From contig NZ_BBPO01000027.1 in the NCBI RefSeq assembly GCF_000787815.1, positions 15,281-79,280 of the forward strand: a stretch of DNA of 64,000 nt. The letters are read 5' to 3'. Positions 35,196-43,903 of this stretch are shown piece by piece; positions within the stretch are counted from its first letter, which is position 1; each line of letters starts with the position of its first letter. The notes beneath the pieces were generated by a model, which was given only the letters and a program-made list of their open reading frames with translations, was not told the DNA's origin and searched no databases. This stretch comes from Streptacidiphilus neutrinimicus (GTDB lineage: Bacteria; Actinomycetota; Actinomycetes; Streptomycetales; Streptomycetaceae). Both the position numbers and the translations under genes were made by a program.

Positions 35196-36314
35196 CTACT
35201 CCTCGGCGGCGACGGCCGCCGTGGAGGGCGTGCCGACGGACACGGCCGCCCACTTCTCCTCCACCCGCCCGAGGCGCCAGAAGGCCAGCGCCGCCAGCCA
35301 GGTGACGACGAAGAGTCCCACGATCACGAAGCCGACGTTGTTCAGGTCCAGCCCGGCGATCCAGCCGATCACGCCGCCGCTGATGTCCAGCTTCTCCGCC
35401 AGCAGGCCGATCAGCTCGATGCCGCCGATGATCACCGCCACGGCGACCGACAGGCCCGTGATCGTGATGTTGTAGTAGACCTTGCGGACCGGCTGCGAGA
35501 AGGCCCAGTCGTAGGCGAAGTTCATGAACGAGCCGTCGATGGTGTCCAGCAACGACATGCCGGCCGCGAAGAGGATCGGCAGGGTCAGGATCGCGTACCA
35601 GGGCAGCGAGAAGGCCGAGGCCCCGCCCGCGAGGACCAGCAGCGAGACCTCCGTCGCGGTGTCGAAGCCGAGGCCGAACAGGAAGCCCACCGGGTACATG
35701 TGCCAGGACTTGGTGACGGCCTTGGTCACCCGGCCCAGGATCCGGTTCATGAAGCCGCGCTTGTTCAGGTGCTCCTCGAGCTCGGCCTCGGAGTACTCGC
35801 CCCCGCGCATCTTCCGGAAGACCTTGACGATGCCGACCAGCACCACCGCGTTGATCACGGCGATCAGCATCAGGAAGGTCCCGGAGACGGTCGTACCGAT
35901 CGTTCCCGCGACGGTCTGCAGCGTCGAGGAGCCGTTCGAGACCTGGCCGGCCAGGGCCTTCACGCCGAAGGAGAGCAGCAGGCAGAGGCCGAAGACCACG
36001 GAGGAGTGGCCGAGCGAGAACCAGAAGCCGACCGAGAGCGGGCGCTGCTCCTCGCCCATCAGCTTGCGGGTGGTGTTGTCGATGGCCGCGATGTGGTCGG
36101 CGTCGAACGCGTGTCGCATGCCGAGGGTGTACGCGGTGAGGCCCATGCCGAGGCCGAAGGCCTGCGTGCCGACCTGGTAGTGGTGCGGGGCGACGATCAG
36201 CGCCAGGACGCCCCAGCCGACGACGTGCAGGGCGACGATGAACGCCGCCATGCCCCCCAGCCGGGCCCACTCGCGCCGGGTCAGAGCACCTCTGATACGC
36301 GTGATCGTCCCCAT
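35196..36314 (-). CDS. NiCoT-family nickel/cobalt importer
   Basis: A 372-residue permease of the HoxN/NixA class with eight helices. The diagnostic RHAFDADHIAAIDN motif in helix II is complete, with LGHSSVVF, LGFDTATEVSLL and GMSLLDTIDG as the other NiCoT blocks. It imports Ni2+ (or Co2+) at high affinity for urease, hydrogenase or NiSOD. ATG 36314 has GGAGGGG 8 nt upstream. A Nur box lies 60 bp before the start, indicating repression when nickel is sufficient. Confidence 0.95.
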   Translation of the reverse strand: MGTITRIRGALTRREWARLGGMAAFIVALHVVGWGVLALIVAPHHYQVGTQAFGLGMGLTAYTLGMRHAFDADHIAAIDNTTRKLMGEEQRPLSVGFWFSLGHSSVVFGLCLLLSFGVKALAGQVSNGSSTLQTVAGTIGTTVSGTFLMLIAVINAVVLVGIVKVFRKMRGGEYSEAELEEHLNKRGFMNRILGRVTKAVTKSWHMYPVGFLFGLGFDTATEVSLLVLAGGASAFSLPWYAILTLPILFAAGMSLLDTIDGSFMNFAYDWAFSQPVRKVYYNITITGLSVAVAVIIGGIELIGLLAEKLDISGGVIGWIAGLDLNNVGFVIVGLFVVTWLAALAFWRLGRVEEKWAAVSVGTPSTAAVAAEE

Positions 36315-36372
36315 GCCACACACCCCTCCGTGGTTCAGCTGCTGATCCACGGTAGGGGCTGCCGATATTTAG

Positions 36373-36389
36373 TTGCAAGTCATTCGCAA
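36373..36389. promoter_or_regulatory. Nur box (nickel-responsive Fur-family operator)
   Basis: TTGCAAGTCATTCGCAA fits the streptomycete Nur consensus tTGCaa-N5-ttGCAA with one mismatch. It is placed at the promoter of the NiCoT gene, whose AT-rich TAAATAT follows on the minus strand. Confidence 0.8.
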
Positions 36390-36405
36390 TAGCGACCCTC
36401 TGGCG

Positions 36406-36603
36406 CTACTGCTTGACGTCCTCGGCAGGCTCCGGCTCCTCCACGAAGTCGACCTTGCCCAGCGAGCGGTTCATGGCCTTCAGGATCCACCAGGTCCCCG
36501 CGCCCAGCGCGGCGAAGACCAGAAAGCCCAGGATGCCCGGGGTGACCTTGTTCTCGTCCAGGGCGAGCAAGGCGGTGGCGGCGGGGTGCATGGCAGTGTT
36601 CAC
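36406..36603 (-). CDS. Small single-pass membrane protein after mca
   Basis: A 65-residue protein with one hydrophobic helix (about 24-42, GILGFLVFAALGAGTWWILK) and an acidic C-terminal tail (FVEEPEPAEDV). It starts at GTG 36603, 12 nt after the mca stop, and is probably in the same transcript. Its position beside mca recurs in actinobacteria, to my knowledge, but no function is known. Confidence 0.75.
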   Translation of the reverse strand: MNTAMHPAATALLALDENKVTPGILGFLVFAALGAGTWWILKAMNRSLGKVDFVEEPEPAEDVKQ

Positions 36604-36615
36604 CGTTCCATCGTC

Positions 36616-37503
36616 TCAGGAGGCGTTGGAGATCTTGGCAGCGATCCCCTCGAAGAGGTCGCCCTCGGGAATGGACGAGTCGACCAGGGAGCGGGCGAGC
36701 TCGTAGTCCTCCGTCGGCCACACCTCGCGCTGGATCTCCATCGGCACCCGGAACCACGGCCCGTCCGGGTCGATCTGGGTGGCGTGGGCGATCAGCGCCT
36801 TGTCGCGGATCTCGAAGAAGTCGCCGCAGGGAACGCGCGTGGTGATCTCACGCGGCTTGCGGTCCGACTCCTCCCAGCGGGCGATCCACTCCTTGTAGGG
36901 GGACTCCAGGCCGCGCTCGTTCATGGCCGCGTCCAGAGCCTTGATCCGCTCCAGGGAGATGCCCTGGTTGTAGTAGACCTTCAGCGGCTGCCACGGCTCG
37001 CCCGCCTCCGGGTAGGCGTCCGGGTCGCCCGCCTTGTCGAAGGCCAGCATCGTGATCTTGTGGGTCATGATGTGGTCCGGGTGCGGGTAGCCGCCGTTCT
37101 CGTCGTACGTGGTGATCACGTGCGGACGGAACTCGCGGATCAGCTTCACCAGCGCGCCGGCCGCCTCCTCCACCGGCTGGAGCGCGAAGCAGCCCTCCGG
37201 CAGCGGCGGCAGCGGGTCGCCCTCCGGCAGGCCGGAGTCGACGAAGCCGAGCCAGGCCTGCTTGACGCCCAGGATCTCGCGCGCGGCGTCCATCTCCTTG
37301 GCCCGGACCTCGTGGATGTTCTCCTCGATCCACGGATCCCCCTGGAGCTTGGGGTTCAGCACCGAACCACGCTCGCCCCCCGTACATGTGGCCACGAGCA
37401 CGTCCACGCCACGCGAGACGTACATCGCCATGGTGGCCGCGCCCTTGCTGGACTCGTCGTCCGGGTGCGCGTGCACCGCCATCAGTCGCAACTGCTCAGT
37501 CAC
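36616..37503 (-). CDS. mca: Mycothiol S-conjugate amidase
   Basis: A 295-residue Zn-dependent amidase of the LmbE/PIG-L fold that cleaves mycothiol-drug conjugates, releasing a mercapturic acid for export. Zn ligands are in HAHPDDE (H13, D16) and GGYPHPDHIMTH. The size and the GWVDSGLP-like WLGFVDSGLPEGDPLPPLP segment favour Mca over the paralog MshB. It starts at GTG 37503. It is divergent from the DUF4307 gene. Confidence 0.93.
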   Translation of the reverse strand: MTEQLRLMAVHAHPDDESSKGAATMAMYVSRGVDVLVATCTGGERGSVLNPKLQGDPWIEENIHEVRAKEMDAAREILGVKQAWLGFVDSGLPEGDPLPPLPEGCFALQPVEEAAGALVKLIREFRPHVITTYDENGGYPHPDHIMTHKITMLAFDKAGDPDAYPEAGEPWQPLKVYYNQGISLERIKALDAAMNERGLESPYKEWIARWEESDRKPREITTRVPCGDFFEIRDKALIAHATQIDPDGPWFRVPMEIQREVWPTEDYELARSLVDSSIPEGDLFEGIAAKISNAS

Positions 37504-37609
37504 TGCCCCTGTGCCCTTCGTCTTCGGTACAGACTCCTATAGTGACGGACGGGGGTATGCCGTTGATTCCGCGATCATGCGCGGAACCCCCGAAGGAGGC
37601 CAAAGTCCG

Positions 37610-38059
37610 ATGGCGGATACGACCCCGGACGTACGCCCGGCCGAGAGCCCGGCCGAGAGCCCGGCCGAGCAGTTGGGCGCGAAGCCGCCCGTCGGCCGCT
37701 ACGGCCGCCGCGACGAGAAGAAGGCGCGCGTGCGCGGCAAGCGCGTCTACTACGTCACCGTCGCGCTGGCGCTCGCGCTGGTCGCCGCGATCGGTTACCA
37801 GTACGTCTCCGGCAACCCCGTCAACGGCGAGGTGCAGACCTTCCAGGTGATCTCCGCCCACGAGGTGCGGATCACGCTGGAGGTGAGCAAGCCCAGCGAC
37901 CAGGCCGCCTCCTGCACCGTCCGCTCGCGCGACGCGAACGGCGACGAGGTGGGGCGCGTCAGCGTCGCGATCCCCAAGGGCACCGGCGACACGCAGACGA
38001 CCGTGCTGCTGAAGACCACGTCCCTCGGCACCACCGGAGAGCTCGTCGGCTGCTCCTGA
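37610..38059 (+). CDS. DUF4307 membrane protein
   Basis: A 149-residue protein with an acidic, Pro-rich repeat at the N-terminus (ESPAESPAE), a basic patch (RRDEKKARVRGKR) and one membrane helix (about 47-65). The extracytoplasmic DUF4307 domain (about 75-149) has two Cys (AASCTVR and LVGCS) that may pair. It starts at ATG 37610 with GAAGGAGG upstream. It sits between mca and greA, the usual actinobacterial order. The function is unknown. Confidence 0.85.
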   Translation: MADTTPDVRPAESPAESPAEQLGAKPPVGRYGRRDEKKARVRGKRVYYVTVALALALVAAIGYQYVSGNPVNGEVQTFQVISAHEVRITLEVSKPSDQAASCTVRSRDANGDEVGRVSVAIPKGTGDTQTTVLLKTTSLGTTGELVGCS

Positions 38060-38232
38060 CCGGTGTCCCGGGCCCGCTCAGACCTCGCCTGGGACTCCTC
38101 CGGCGGCCGTCGACACCCGGGTGACGCCGTTCACGGCCCTGACTCCCGGCGCGGGAATTGTTAGGGTTGTGGTTTCGCCCGTTCCGACCGAGCGGGCGAT
38201 GCTTTGTATCCCAGTACCTACGAGGAGCACCA

Positions 38233-38730
38233 GTGACCCAGACCAGCGACAACGTCACCTGGCTCACCCAGGAGGCGTACAACCAGCTCCGCGCCGAGCT
38301 GGAGCACCTGTCGGGTCCCGGACGCACCGAGATCGCGCAGAAGATCGAGCAGGCGCGCGAAGAGGGCGATCTCAAGGAGAACGCCGGCTACCACGCCGCC
38401 CGCGAGGAGCAGGGCAAGATGGAGCTGCGCATCCGCCAGCTCACCCAGCTCCTGGAGCGCGCCCAGGTCGGCGAGGCCCCGGCGGACAACGGCGTGGTCG
38501 GCCCGGGTATGACCATCACGGTCGCGTTCGACGGCGACCTGGACGACACCATGACGTTCCTGCTCGGCTCTCGCGAGGCGGCCTCGGGCGACATCGAGGT
38601 CTACTCCCCGCAGTCGCCGCTGGGCCGCGCGATCGTCGGCCAGAAGGTCGGCACGGACGTGACCTACGAGCTGCCGAACGGCCGCAAGGCGAACGTCAGG
38701 ATCACCGAGGCCAAGCCCTTCACCGGCTGA
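38233..38730 (+). CDS. greA: Transcription elongation factor GreA
   Basis: A 165-residue RNA polymerase secondary-channel factor that rescues backtracked complexes. The N-terminal coiled coil has the acidic tip EEGDLKENAGYHAAREEQ, and the C-terminal FKBP-like domain includes SPQSPLGRAIVGQKVGTDVTYELP. It starts at GTG 38233 with GAGGAG; the open frame from 38158 is the leader. A strong terminator follows. Confidence 0.96.
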   Translation: MTQTSDNVTWLTQEAYNQLRAELEHLSGPGRTEIAQKIEQAREEGDLKENAGYHAAREEQGKMELRIRQLTQLLERAQVGEAPADNGVVGPGMTITVAFDGDLDDTMTFLLGSREAASGDIEVYSPQSPLGRAIVGQKVGTDVTYELPNGRKANVRITEAKPFTG

Positions 38731-38750
38731 GGCCCGCCCGCAGCTGGCCC

Positions 38751-38790
38751 CGTACCGCTCCCCGCCGGCCCTGCCGCGGGGAGCGGTACG
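38751..38790. terminator. Terminator between greA and the ABC exporter
   Basis: Fourteen-bp perfect arms (CGTACCGCTCCCCG) with a 12-nt loop, then TGCTTTCG. It serves both convergent genes. Confidence 0.85.
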
Positions 38791-38843
38791 TGCTTTCGTC
38801 CCCGTGCCCCGGGCTCGGCGGTCCCGGGCTCGGCGGTCCCGCC

Positions 38844-39644
38844 TCAGCCGTCGGAGCGGCGGTACTTGCTCACCGCCAGGGCGCGGAACACGACGATGAT
38901 CAGCAGCGACCAGCCGATCGACACCGGGACGGCGTGCTTCATCGGCCACGCCGTCTGCACCATGCCCGGCGGCACGTTGCCGAACAGCTCCCGCACCGCC
39001 TGCACGGTGGCGCTGAACGGGTTCCAGTAGGCGATCGGCTGCAGCCAGCCCGGCATGGTGGCGACCGGGACGAAGGCGTTGGAGATGAAGGTCAGCGGGA
39101 ACAGCCACACCAGCCCCGCCGAGGTCGCCGCCTCCGGGCTGCGCACGGAGAGGCCGATCAACGCGCCGATCCAGGAGAAGGCGTAGCCCAGCAGCAGGAG
39201 CAGCAGGAAGCCGCAGAACACCTTCCACAGGTCGTTGTGGGTCCGCCAGCCGATGAGCAGGGAGACGACCGACAGCACCACCAGGATCAGGGCGGTCTGC
39301 ACGGAGTCCGCCATGGTGCGGCCGGTCAGCACCGCGCCGCGGGCCATGGGCAGCGAGCGGAAGCGGTCGACCAGGCCCTTGGTCATGTCCTCCGAGATGC
39401 CCGCCGAGGCCCCGGCCACCGCGAAGGTGACCGTCTGCGCGAAGATGCCCGCGATCAGGTACTGCTTGTAGGCGTTCGGGTCCGAGGCCGCCCCGGGGAC
39501 GGTGATCGCGCCACCCATGACGTAGGTGAACAGCAGCACGAACATCACCGGCTGGATCAGCCCGAAGACCAGAACCTCAGGAATCCGGGTCATCCGGCGC
39601 ACGTTGCGCTTGGCGACGACCACGGAGTCGTTCACGGCGCTCAT
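38844..39644 (-). CDS. ABC exporter permease, DrrB-like
   Basis: A 266-residue ABC-2 type permease with six helices. It has the ABC2_membrane pattern, including EVLVFGLIQPVMFVLLFTYV and the conserved SPEAATSAGLVWLFPLTFISNAFVPVATMPGWLQPIAYWNP region, in outline. It pairs with the ATPase whose stop overlaps its start (ATGA at 39644-39641). Together they resemble daunorubicin-resistance DrrAB exporters; the substrate is unknown and no biosynthetic cluster adjoins. Confidence 0.92.
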   Translation of the reverse strand: MSAVNDSVVVAKRNVRRMTRIPEVLVFGLIQPVMFVLLFTYVMGGAITVPGAASDPNAYKQYLIAGIFAQTVTFAVAGASAGISEDMTKGLVDRFRSLPMARGAVLTGRTMADSVQTALILVVLSVVSLLIGWRTHNDLWKVFCGFLLLLLLGYAFSWIGALIGLSVRSPEAATSAGLVWLFPLTFISNAFVPVATMPGWLQPIAYWNPFSATVQAVRELFGNVPPGMVQTAWPMKHAVPVSIGWSLLIIVVFRALAVSKYRRSDG

Positions 39645-40702
39645 ACCCGGGCCTTCTTCCTGCTCGCCTTCCGCCCGGCCGCGCTCTGCCCGTCCGGGCT
39701 CTCCGCGCCGTCGCCCCGGTCCTCCTCTGCGTCGGACTCGGACTCGGAGTCGGCGTCGGACTCGGTCGCGTGGCCGGTCAGGGAGAGGAAGACGTCGTCG
39801 AGGGTCGGCCGGCGCAGCCCGATGTCGTGAATGAGGATCTCCCGCGCGTCCAGATCCCGGATCACGTCCGCGAGCACCCGCGCGCCGCCGGTCACCGGCA
39901 CCGTGATCCGGCGGGTGTGCGGCTCGACGGTGGGCTCCCCGATCGCGTACGGGGCCAGCGCCTCCACGGCGAGGGGCAGGGCCGCGGAGTCGGTCACCAC
40001 GACCTCGACGCGCTCGCCGCCGATCTGCGCCTTCAGCTGGTCCGCGGTGCCGCGGGCGATCACGCGGCCGCGGTCGACGACGGCGATGTCGTGGGCGAGC
40101 CGGTCGGCCTCCTCCAGGTACTGCGTGGTCAGCAGCAGCGTCGTGCCGCCCGCGACCAGCTCCTCGATGACCTCCCACAGGGCCATCCGGTTCCGCGGGT
40201 CGAGACCGGTGGTCGGCTCGTCGAGGAACATCACCGGCGGCCGCACGACCAGCGCCGCGGCGAGGTCGAGGCGGCGTCGCATGCCGCCGGAGTACGTCTT
40301 GGCGATCCGCCCGGCGGCGTCGGCCAGCTTGAACTGCTCCAGCAGCTCCCGGGCGCGGGCCTTCGCGTCGCGCGCTGACATCTGGTACAGCTCGCCGACC
40401 ATCTGCAGGTTCTCCTGCCCGGTCAGGTACTCGTCCACGGCCGCGTACTGGCCGGACAGCCCGATCAGGCTGCGCACCTTGTCCGGGTGCTTCAGCACGT
40501 CGACGCCGGCGACAGTGGCCCGCCCCGCGTCCGGCCGCAGCAGCGTGGTGAGCACCCGCACCGTGGTGGTCTTGCCGGCGCCGTTCGGGCCGAGCAGCCC
40601 CAGCACCGTGCCCTCGGGCACGTCCAGATCCACACCGTCGAGCGCCAGAACATTCCCGAAGGTGCGCACCAGCCCCTCGGCGGAGATGGCTGCCTCACTC
40701 AT
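39641..40702 (-). CDS. ABC exporter ATPase, DrrA-like
   Basis: A 353-residue ATPase of the daunorubicin-resistance subfamily. Walker A is GPNGAGKTTT, the signature is KTYSGGMRRRLDLAAAL, Walker B is VMFLDEPTTGLD, and the DrrA-type C-terminal domain ends near PTLDDVFLSLTGHA. A further 35-residue tail of alternating Asp/Glu/Ser then Lys/Arg (ESDADSESESDAEED) is unusual. It starts at ATG 40702 with GGGAGGGAG. It is co-translated with the permease. Confidence 0.93.
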   Translation of the reverse strand: MSEAAISAEGLVRTFGNVLALDGVDLDVPEGTVLGLLGPNGAGKTTTVRVLTTLLRPDAGRATVAGVDVLKHPDKVRSLIGLSGQYAAVDEYLTGQENLQMVGELYQMSARDAKARARELLEQFKLADAAGRIAKTYSGGMRRRLDLAAALVVRPPVMFLDEPTTGLDPRNRMALWEVIEELVAGGTTLLLTTQYLEEADRLAHDIAVVDRGRVIARGTADQLKAQIGGERVEVVVTDSAALPLAVEALAPYAIGEPTVEPHTRRITVPVTGGARVLADVIRDLDAREILIHDIGLRRPTLDDVFLSLTGHATESDADSESESDAEEDRGDGAESPDGQSAAGRKASRKKARV

Positions 40703-40821
40703 CGACTGCGTCTCCCTCCCGCGTTGATCCGTGCGGTCACCCCAGCCTCGCGTAAGACGGCGGAGCCCGCATGTTCGTGCGCCGGAGTGCGTCGCGCCCC
40801 GCCTGCGCGCTCCGCCTGGGA

Positions 40822-42039
40822 CTACGCCTGGGAGAGGACCAGGTAGCCGGCGTCGCGGAGTTCGGCGACGACCGCGGCGCAGTGCTCGGGGCCCTTCGTC
40901 TCCAGGTGGAGGTCGACCTCGGCCTCGCCGAGGCCGAGCTTCGGGTCGGTGCGGACGTGGGCGACGTCGACGACGTTCGCGTCCGTGCGCGACAGCACGC
41001 CCAGCAGGTCCGCCAGCACGCCCGGGCGGTCGTTGATGCGCAGCCGCAGCGACAGGTAGCGGCCCGCCGCCGCCATGCCGTGGCGGAGGACGCGCTGCAT
41101 TAGCAGCGGGTCGATGTTGCCGCCGGAGAGGACCGCGACGACCGGCCCCTCGATCTCCGCGCCGTGCTCCAGCAGCGCCGCGACCGTGCTCGCTCCCGCC
41201 GGTTCGACGACGAGCTTCGCTCGTTCGAGGCAGACGAGCAGGGCCCGCGCCAGGGCGTCCTCGCTGACGGTCAGGACGCCGTCCGCGAGCTGGTTGATGA
41301 TCTCGAACGGCACGTCGCCGGGTCTGCGGACCTGGATGCCGTCGGCCATCGTCGCGCACTTCTCCAGGGTCACCGGACGTCCGGCCCGCAGCGACGGCGG
41401 GTACGCGGCCGCGCCCTCCGCCTGGACGCCGATCACCCGCACGTCGGGGCGCACGTGCTTGACGGCCGCGGCGACGCCCGCGAGCAGACCGCCGCCACCG
41501 GCGCCGACCAGGATGGTCCGCACCTCGGGGCTCTGCTCCAGGATCTCCAGGCCGACGGTCCCCTGACCGGCCACCACGTCGGGGTGGTCGAACGGGTGGA
41601 TGAAGACCGCGCCGGTCGTCTCCGCGTACTCCAGGGCCGCGGTCAGCGTCGCGTCGAAGTGGTCGCCGACCAGGCGCACGTCCGCGCCGTAGTCGCGGGT
41701 GGCGGCGACCTTCGGGAGCGGCGCGGCGACGGGCATGAAAACGGTGGAACGGACGCCGAGGGTGTGCGCGGCGAGCGCCACGCCCTGCGCGTGGTTTCCG
41801 GCGCTCGCGGCGACGACGCCGGCCGCGCGCTCGACGGGCGACAGTCCGGCGATGCGCACGTACGCGCCGCGCAGCTTGAACGATCCGGTGCGCTGCAGGT
41901 TCTCGCACTTGAGCTGGACCGGCGCGCCGATCAGCGAGGAGAGGTAGCGGCTGCTCTCCATGGGGGTGATCCGGGCCAGCCCGGAGAGCATCTTGTGAGC
42001 CCCCCGGACGTCGTCGAGGGTGATCGGCCAGGCGTTCAT
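40822..42039 (-). CDS. ilvA: Threonine ammonia-lyase with ACT domain
   Basis: A 405-residue PLP enzyme converting threonine to 2-oxobutyrate for isoleucine synthesis. The PLP Lys is in QRTGSFKLRGAYVR, the phosphate loop in VGAGGGGLLAG, and the regulatory ACT domain (about 328-405) begins at SLRLRINDRPGVLADLLG. One ACT domain and this length match the short TdcB/IlvA type of actinobacteria. ATG 42039 is 6 nt after a minus-strand TAGGCT, so it is likely leaderless. It is divergent from a MarR gene. Confidence 0.93.
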   Translation of the reverse strand: MNAWPITLDDVRGAHKMLSGLARITPMESSRYLSSLIGAPVQLKCENLQRTGSFKLRGAYVRIAGLSPVERAAGVVAASAGNHAQGVALAAHTLGVRSTVFMPVAAPLPKVAATRDYGADVRLVGDHFDATLTAALEYAETTGAVFIHPFDHPDVVAGQGTVGLEILEQSPEVRTILVGAGGGGLLAGVAAAVKHVRPDVRVIGVQAEGAAAYPPSLRAGRPVTLEKCATMADGIQVRRPGDVPFEIINQLADGVLTVSEDALARALLVCLERAKLVVEPAGASTVAALLEHGAEIEGPVVAVLSGGNIDPLLMQRVLRHGMAAAGRYLSLRLRINDRPGVLADLLGVLSRTDANVVDVAHVRTDPKLGLGEAEVDLHLETKGPEHCAAVVAELRDAGYLVLSQA

Positions 42040-42110
42040 GGGTTCAGCCTAGGGGCCCGGCACGGATACGCTCGGAGGGCTCAGCCGAACGACAGAACGC
42101 GACGATTCCC

Positions 42111-42581
42111 ATGTCCGATGACATCGCCCCCGAGGCCGCCCCCGCCGAGCTGTACGACCAGCTCCAGTACCAGGTCGCGATCTTCGCGCGCCGGGTCGAG
42201 CAGGCACGGATCGGCGCGCTGGGCGAGCAGCGCAACTCGATGGACCGCGCGGCGTTCCTGCTGCTGAACCGGCTCGACCGAACGGGCCCGGTGGGCGTCA
42301 AGGCGCTCGCGCAGGCCATGGGGATCGACTCGTCCACGGTGACCCGTCAGGTGGCCCCGCTGGTCGACTGCGGCATGGTGGACCGGGTGCCCAACCCGGA
42401 GGACGGCCGGGCCGTGCTGCTGGGCCTGTCCGACCAGGGACGGCGGCGGCTGGAGGAGGTCCGCAGCTCCCGGCAGGAGTTGATGCGGGTGCTGCTGGCG
42501 GACTGGCCGGCCGAGGACCGGGAGACCTTCGTCGAGCTGCTGACGCGCTTCAACCAGTCCATCAAGGCGCACCGGCCCTGA
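42111..42581 (+). CDS. MarR-family regulator
   Basis: A 156-residue winged-helix regulator. The DNA-binding part (about 60-110) reads VGVKALAQAMGIDSSTVTRQVAPLVDCGMVDRVPNPEDGRAVLLGL, in family order with the wing Asp-Gly-Arg. Dimerisation helices flank it. It is divergent from ilvA, 71 bp away, but nothing shows that ilvA is its target. The ligand is unknown. Confidence 0.9.
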   Translation: MSDDIAPEAAPAELYDQLQYQVAIFARRVEQARIGALGEQRNSMDRAAFLLLNRLDRTGPVGVKALAQAMGIDSSTVTRQVAPLVDCGMVDRVPNPEDGRAVLLGLSDQGRRRLEEVRSSRQELMRVLLADWPAEDRETFVELLTRFNQSIKAHRP

Positions 42582-42626
42582 GCCTGTGCCCAGAGCCGGC
42601 GCTCCTCGTACTGCCTCGGGGCCTGG

Positions 42627-43784
42627 TCAGCCCAGCGCGCGCTGGAGGTCGGCCAGCAGGTCGTCGACGGACTCGATGCCGACGGACAGGCGCACCAGGT
42701 CGCTCGGCACCTCCAGCGGGGAACCCGCCGCCGAGGCGTGGGTCATCCGGCCCGGGTGCTCGATCAGCGACTCGACGCCGCCGAGGGACTCGCCGAGGGT
42801 GAACAGCTCGGCGCGGTTGCAGACCTGGATCGCCGCCTCCTCGCCGTCGCGGTGGCGGAAGGAGACCATGCCGCCGAAGGCGCGCATCTGCTTGGCCGCG
42901 ATCTCGTGGCCGGGGTGCTCCGGCAGGCCCGGGTAGTACACCTGGGCGACCTTCGGGTGGCCGGTCAGGAACTCCGCGATCCGCGTGGCGTTGGCGCTGT
43001 GACGGTCCATCCGGACGCCGAGGGTCTTGATGCCCCGCATGACCAGCCAGGAGTCGAACGGACCGGCCACGGCGCCCATCGCGTTCTGGTGGTAGGCCAG
43101 CTCCTCGCCCAGCGTGACGTCGTCGGTCACCAGCGCGCCGCCGACCACGTCGGAGTGGCCGCCCATGTACTTGGTGGTGGAGTAGACGACCACGTCCGCG
43201 CCGAGCGCCAGCGGCTGCTGCAGGTAGGGGCTGGCGAAGGTGTTGTCGATGACCAGCAGGGCGCCGGTGTCGTGCGAGATGTGCGCGAGGGCCGAGATGT
43301 CGGCGATCCCCATCAGCGGGTTGCTGGGCGTCTCGACCCAGATCACCTTGGTGTTCGGCCGGACGGCCGCGCGCACGCTCTCCGGGTCGTGGGTGTTGGC
43401 GACGGACCACTCGACGCCCCAGCGCGTCAGCACCTTGGAGAAGAGGCGGAAGGTGCCGCCGTAGGCGTCGTTGGGGATGACGATGTGGTCCCCGGGCTTG
43501 GTGACGGTCCGCAGCAGAGTGTCCTCGGCGGCGAGGCCGGAGGCGAAGGCGAGGCCCCTGCGCCCACCGTCCAGCGCCGCGAGGTTCTCCTCCAGCGCGG
43601 TGCGGGTCGGGTTGGCGGAGCGGCTGTACTCGTAGCCGCCGCGCAGCCCGCCCACTCCGTCCTGCTTGAAGGTGGAGACCTGGTAGATGGGGGTGACCAC
43701 GGCCCCGGTCTGCGGGTCCGCCTCCTGCCCGGCATGGATGGCCAGGGTCTCGAAGGCGTAGTGATGCTGCTCGTGCTCGCTCAT
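42627..43784 (-). CDS. metB: Cystathionine gamma-synthase
   Basis: A 385-residue Cys/Met-metabolism PLP enzyme. Blocks are IHAGQEADPQTGAVVTPIYQ, YEYSRSANPTRTALE, FASGLAAEDTLL, VVYSTTKYMGGHSDVVGG (PLP Lys) and LGESLGGVESLIEHPG. It joins O-succinyl- or O-acetyl-homoserine with cysteine. A gamma-lyase activity cannot be excluded from sequence. ATG 43784 lies 8 nt after a minus-strand TACGCT with no Shine-Dalgarno sequence, so it is leaderless. Together with cbs (48189) it connects cysteine and homocysteine. Confidence 0.92.
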   Translation of the reverse strand: MSEHEQHHYAFETLAIHAGQEADPQTGAVVTPIYQVSTFKQDGVGGLRGGYEYSRSANPTRTALEENLAALDGGRRGLAFASGLAAEDTLLRTVTKPGDHIVIPNDAYGGTFRLFSKVLTRWGVEWSVANTHDPESVRAAVRPNTKVIWVETPSNPLMGIADISALAHISHDTGALLVIDNTFASPYLQQPLALGADVVVYSTTKYMGGHSDVVGGALVTDDVTLGEELAYHQNAMGAVAGPFDSWLVMRGIKTLGVRMDRHSANATRIAEFLTGHPKVAQVYYPGLPEHPGHEIAAKQMRAFGGMVSFRHRDGEEAAIQVCNRAELFTLGESLGGVESLIEHPGRMTHASAAGSPLEVPSDLVRLSVGIESVDDLLADLQRALG

Positions 43785-43903
43785 GAAGCCTGAGCGTAGT
43801 CCGCACCTGCGATGACCGCCCGTTTCCCCGGCTTTCTGGCGGCTTTTGGCCCCCCGGTAACCCCCGTGCGACGGCGGGGTCGGCCCGGGCACACTCTGCG
43901 TCC

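Noticed and set aside
38808-38840. Short direct repeat of a 15-16 bp GC-rich unit after greA
   Set aside because: Two copies only; most simply replication slippage between gene ends.
38844-40702. Part of an antibiotic cluster because of DrrAB-like genes
   Set aside because: No biosynthetic enzymes lie nearby; neighbours are greA and ilvA, so this is a housekeeping exporter.
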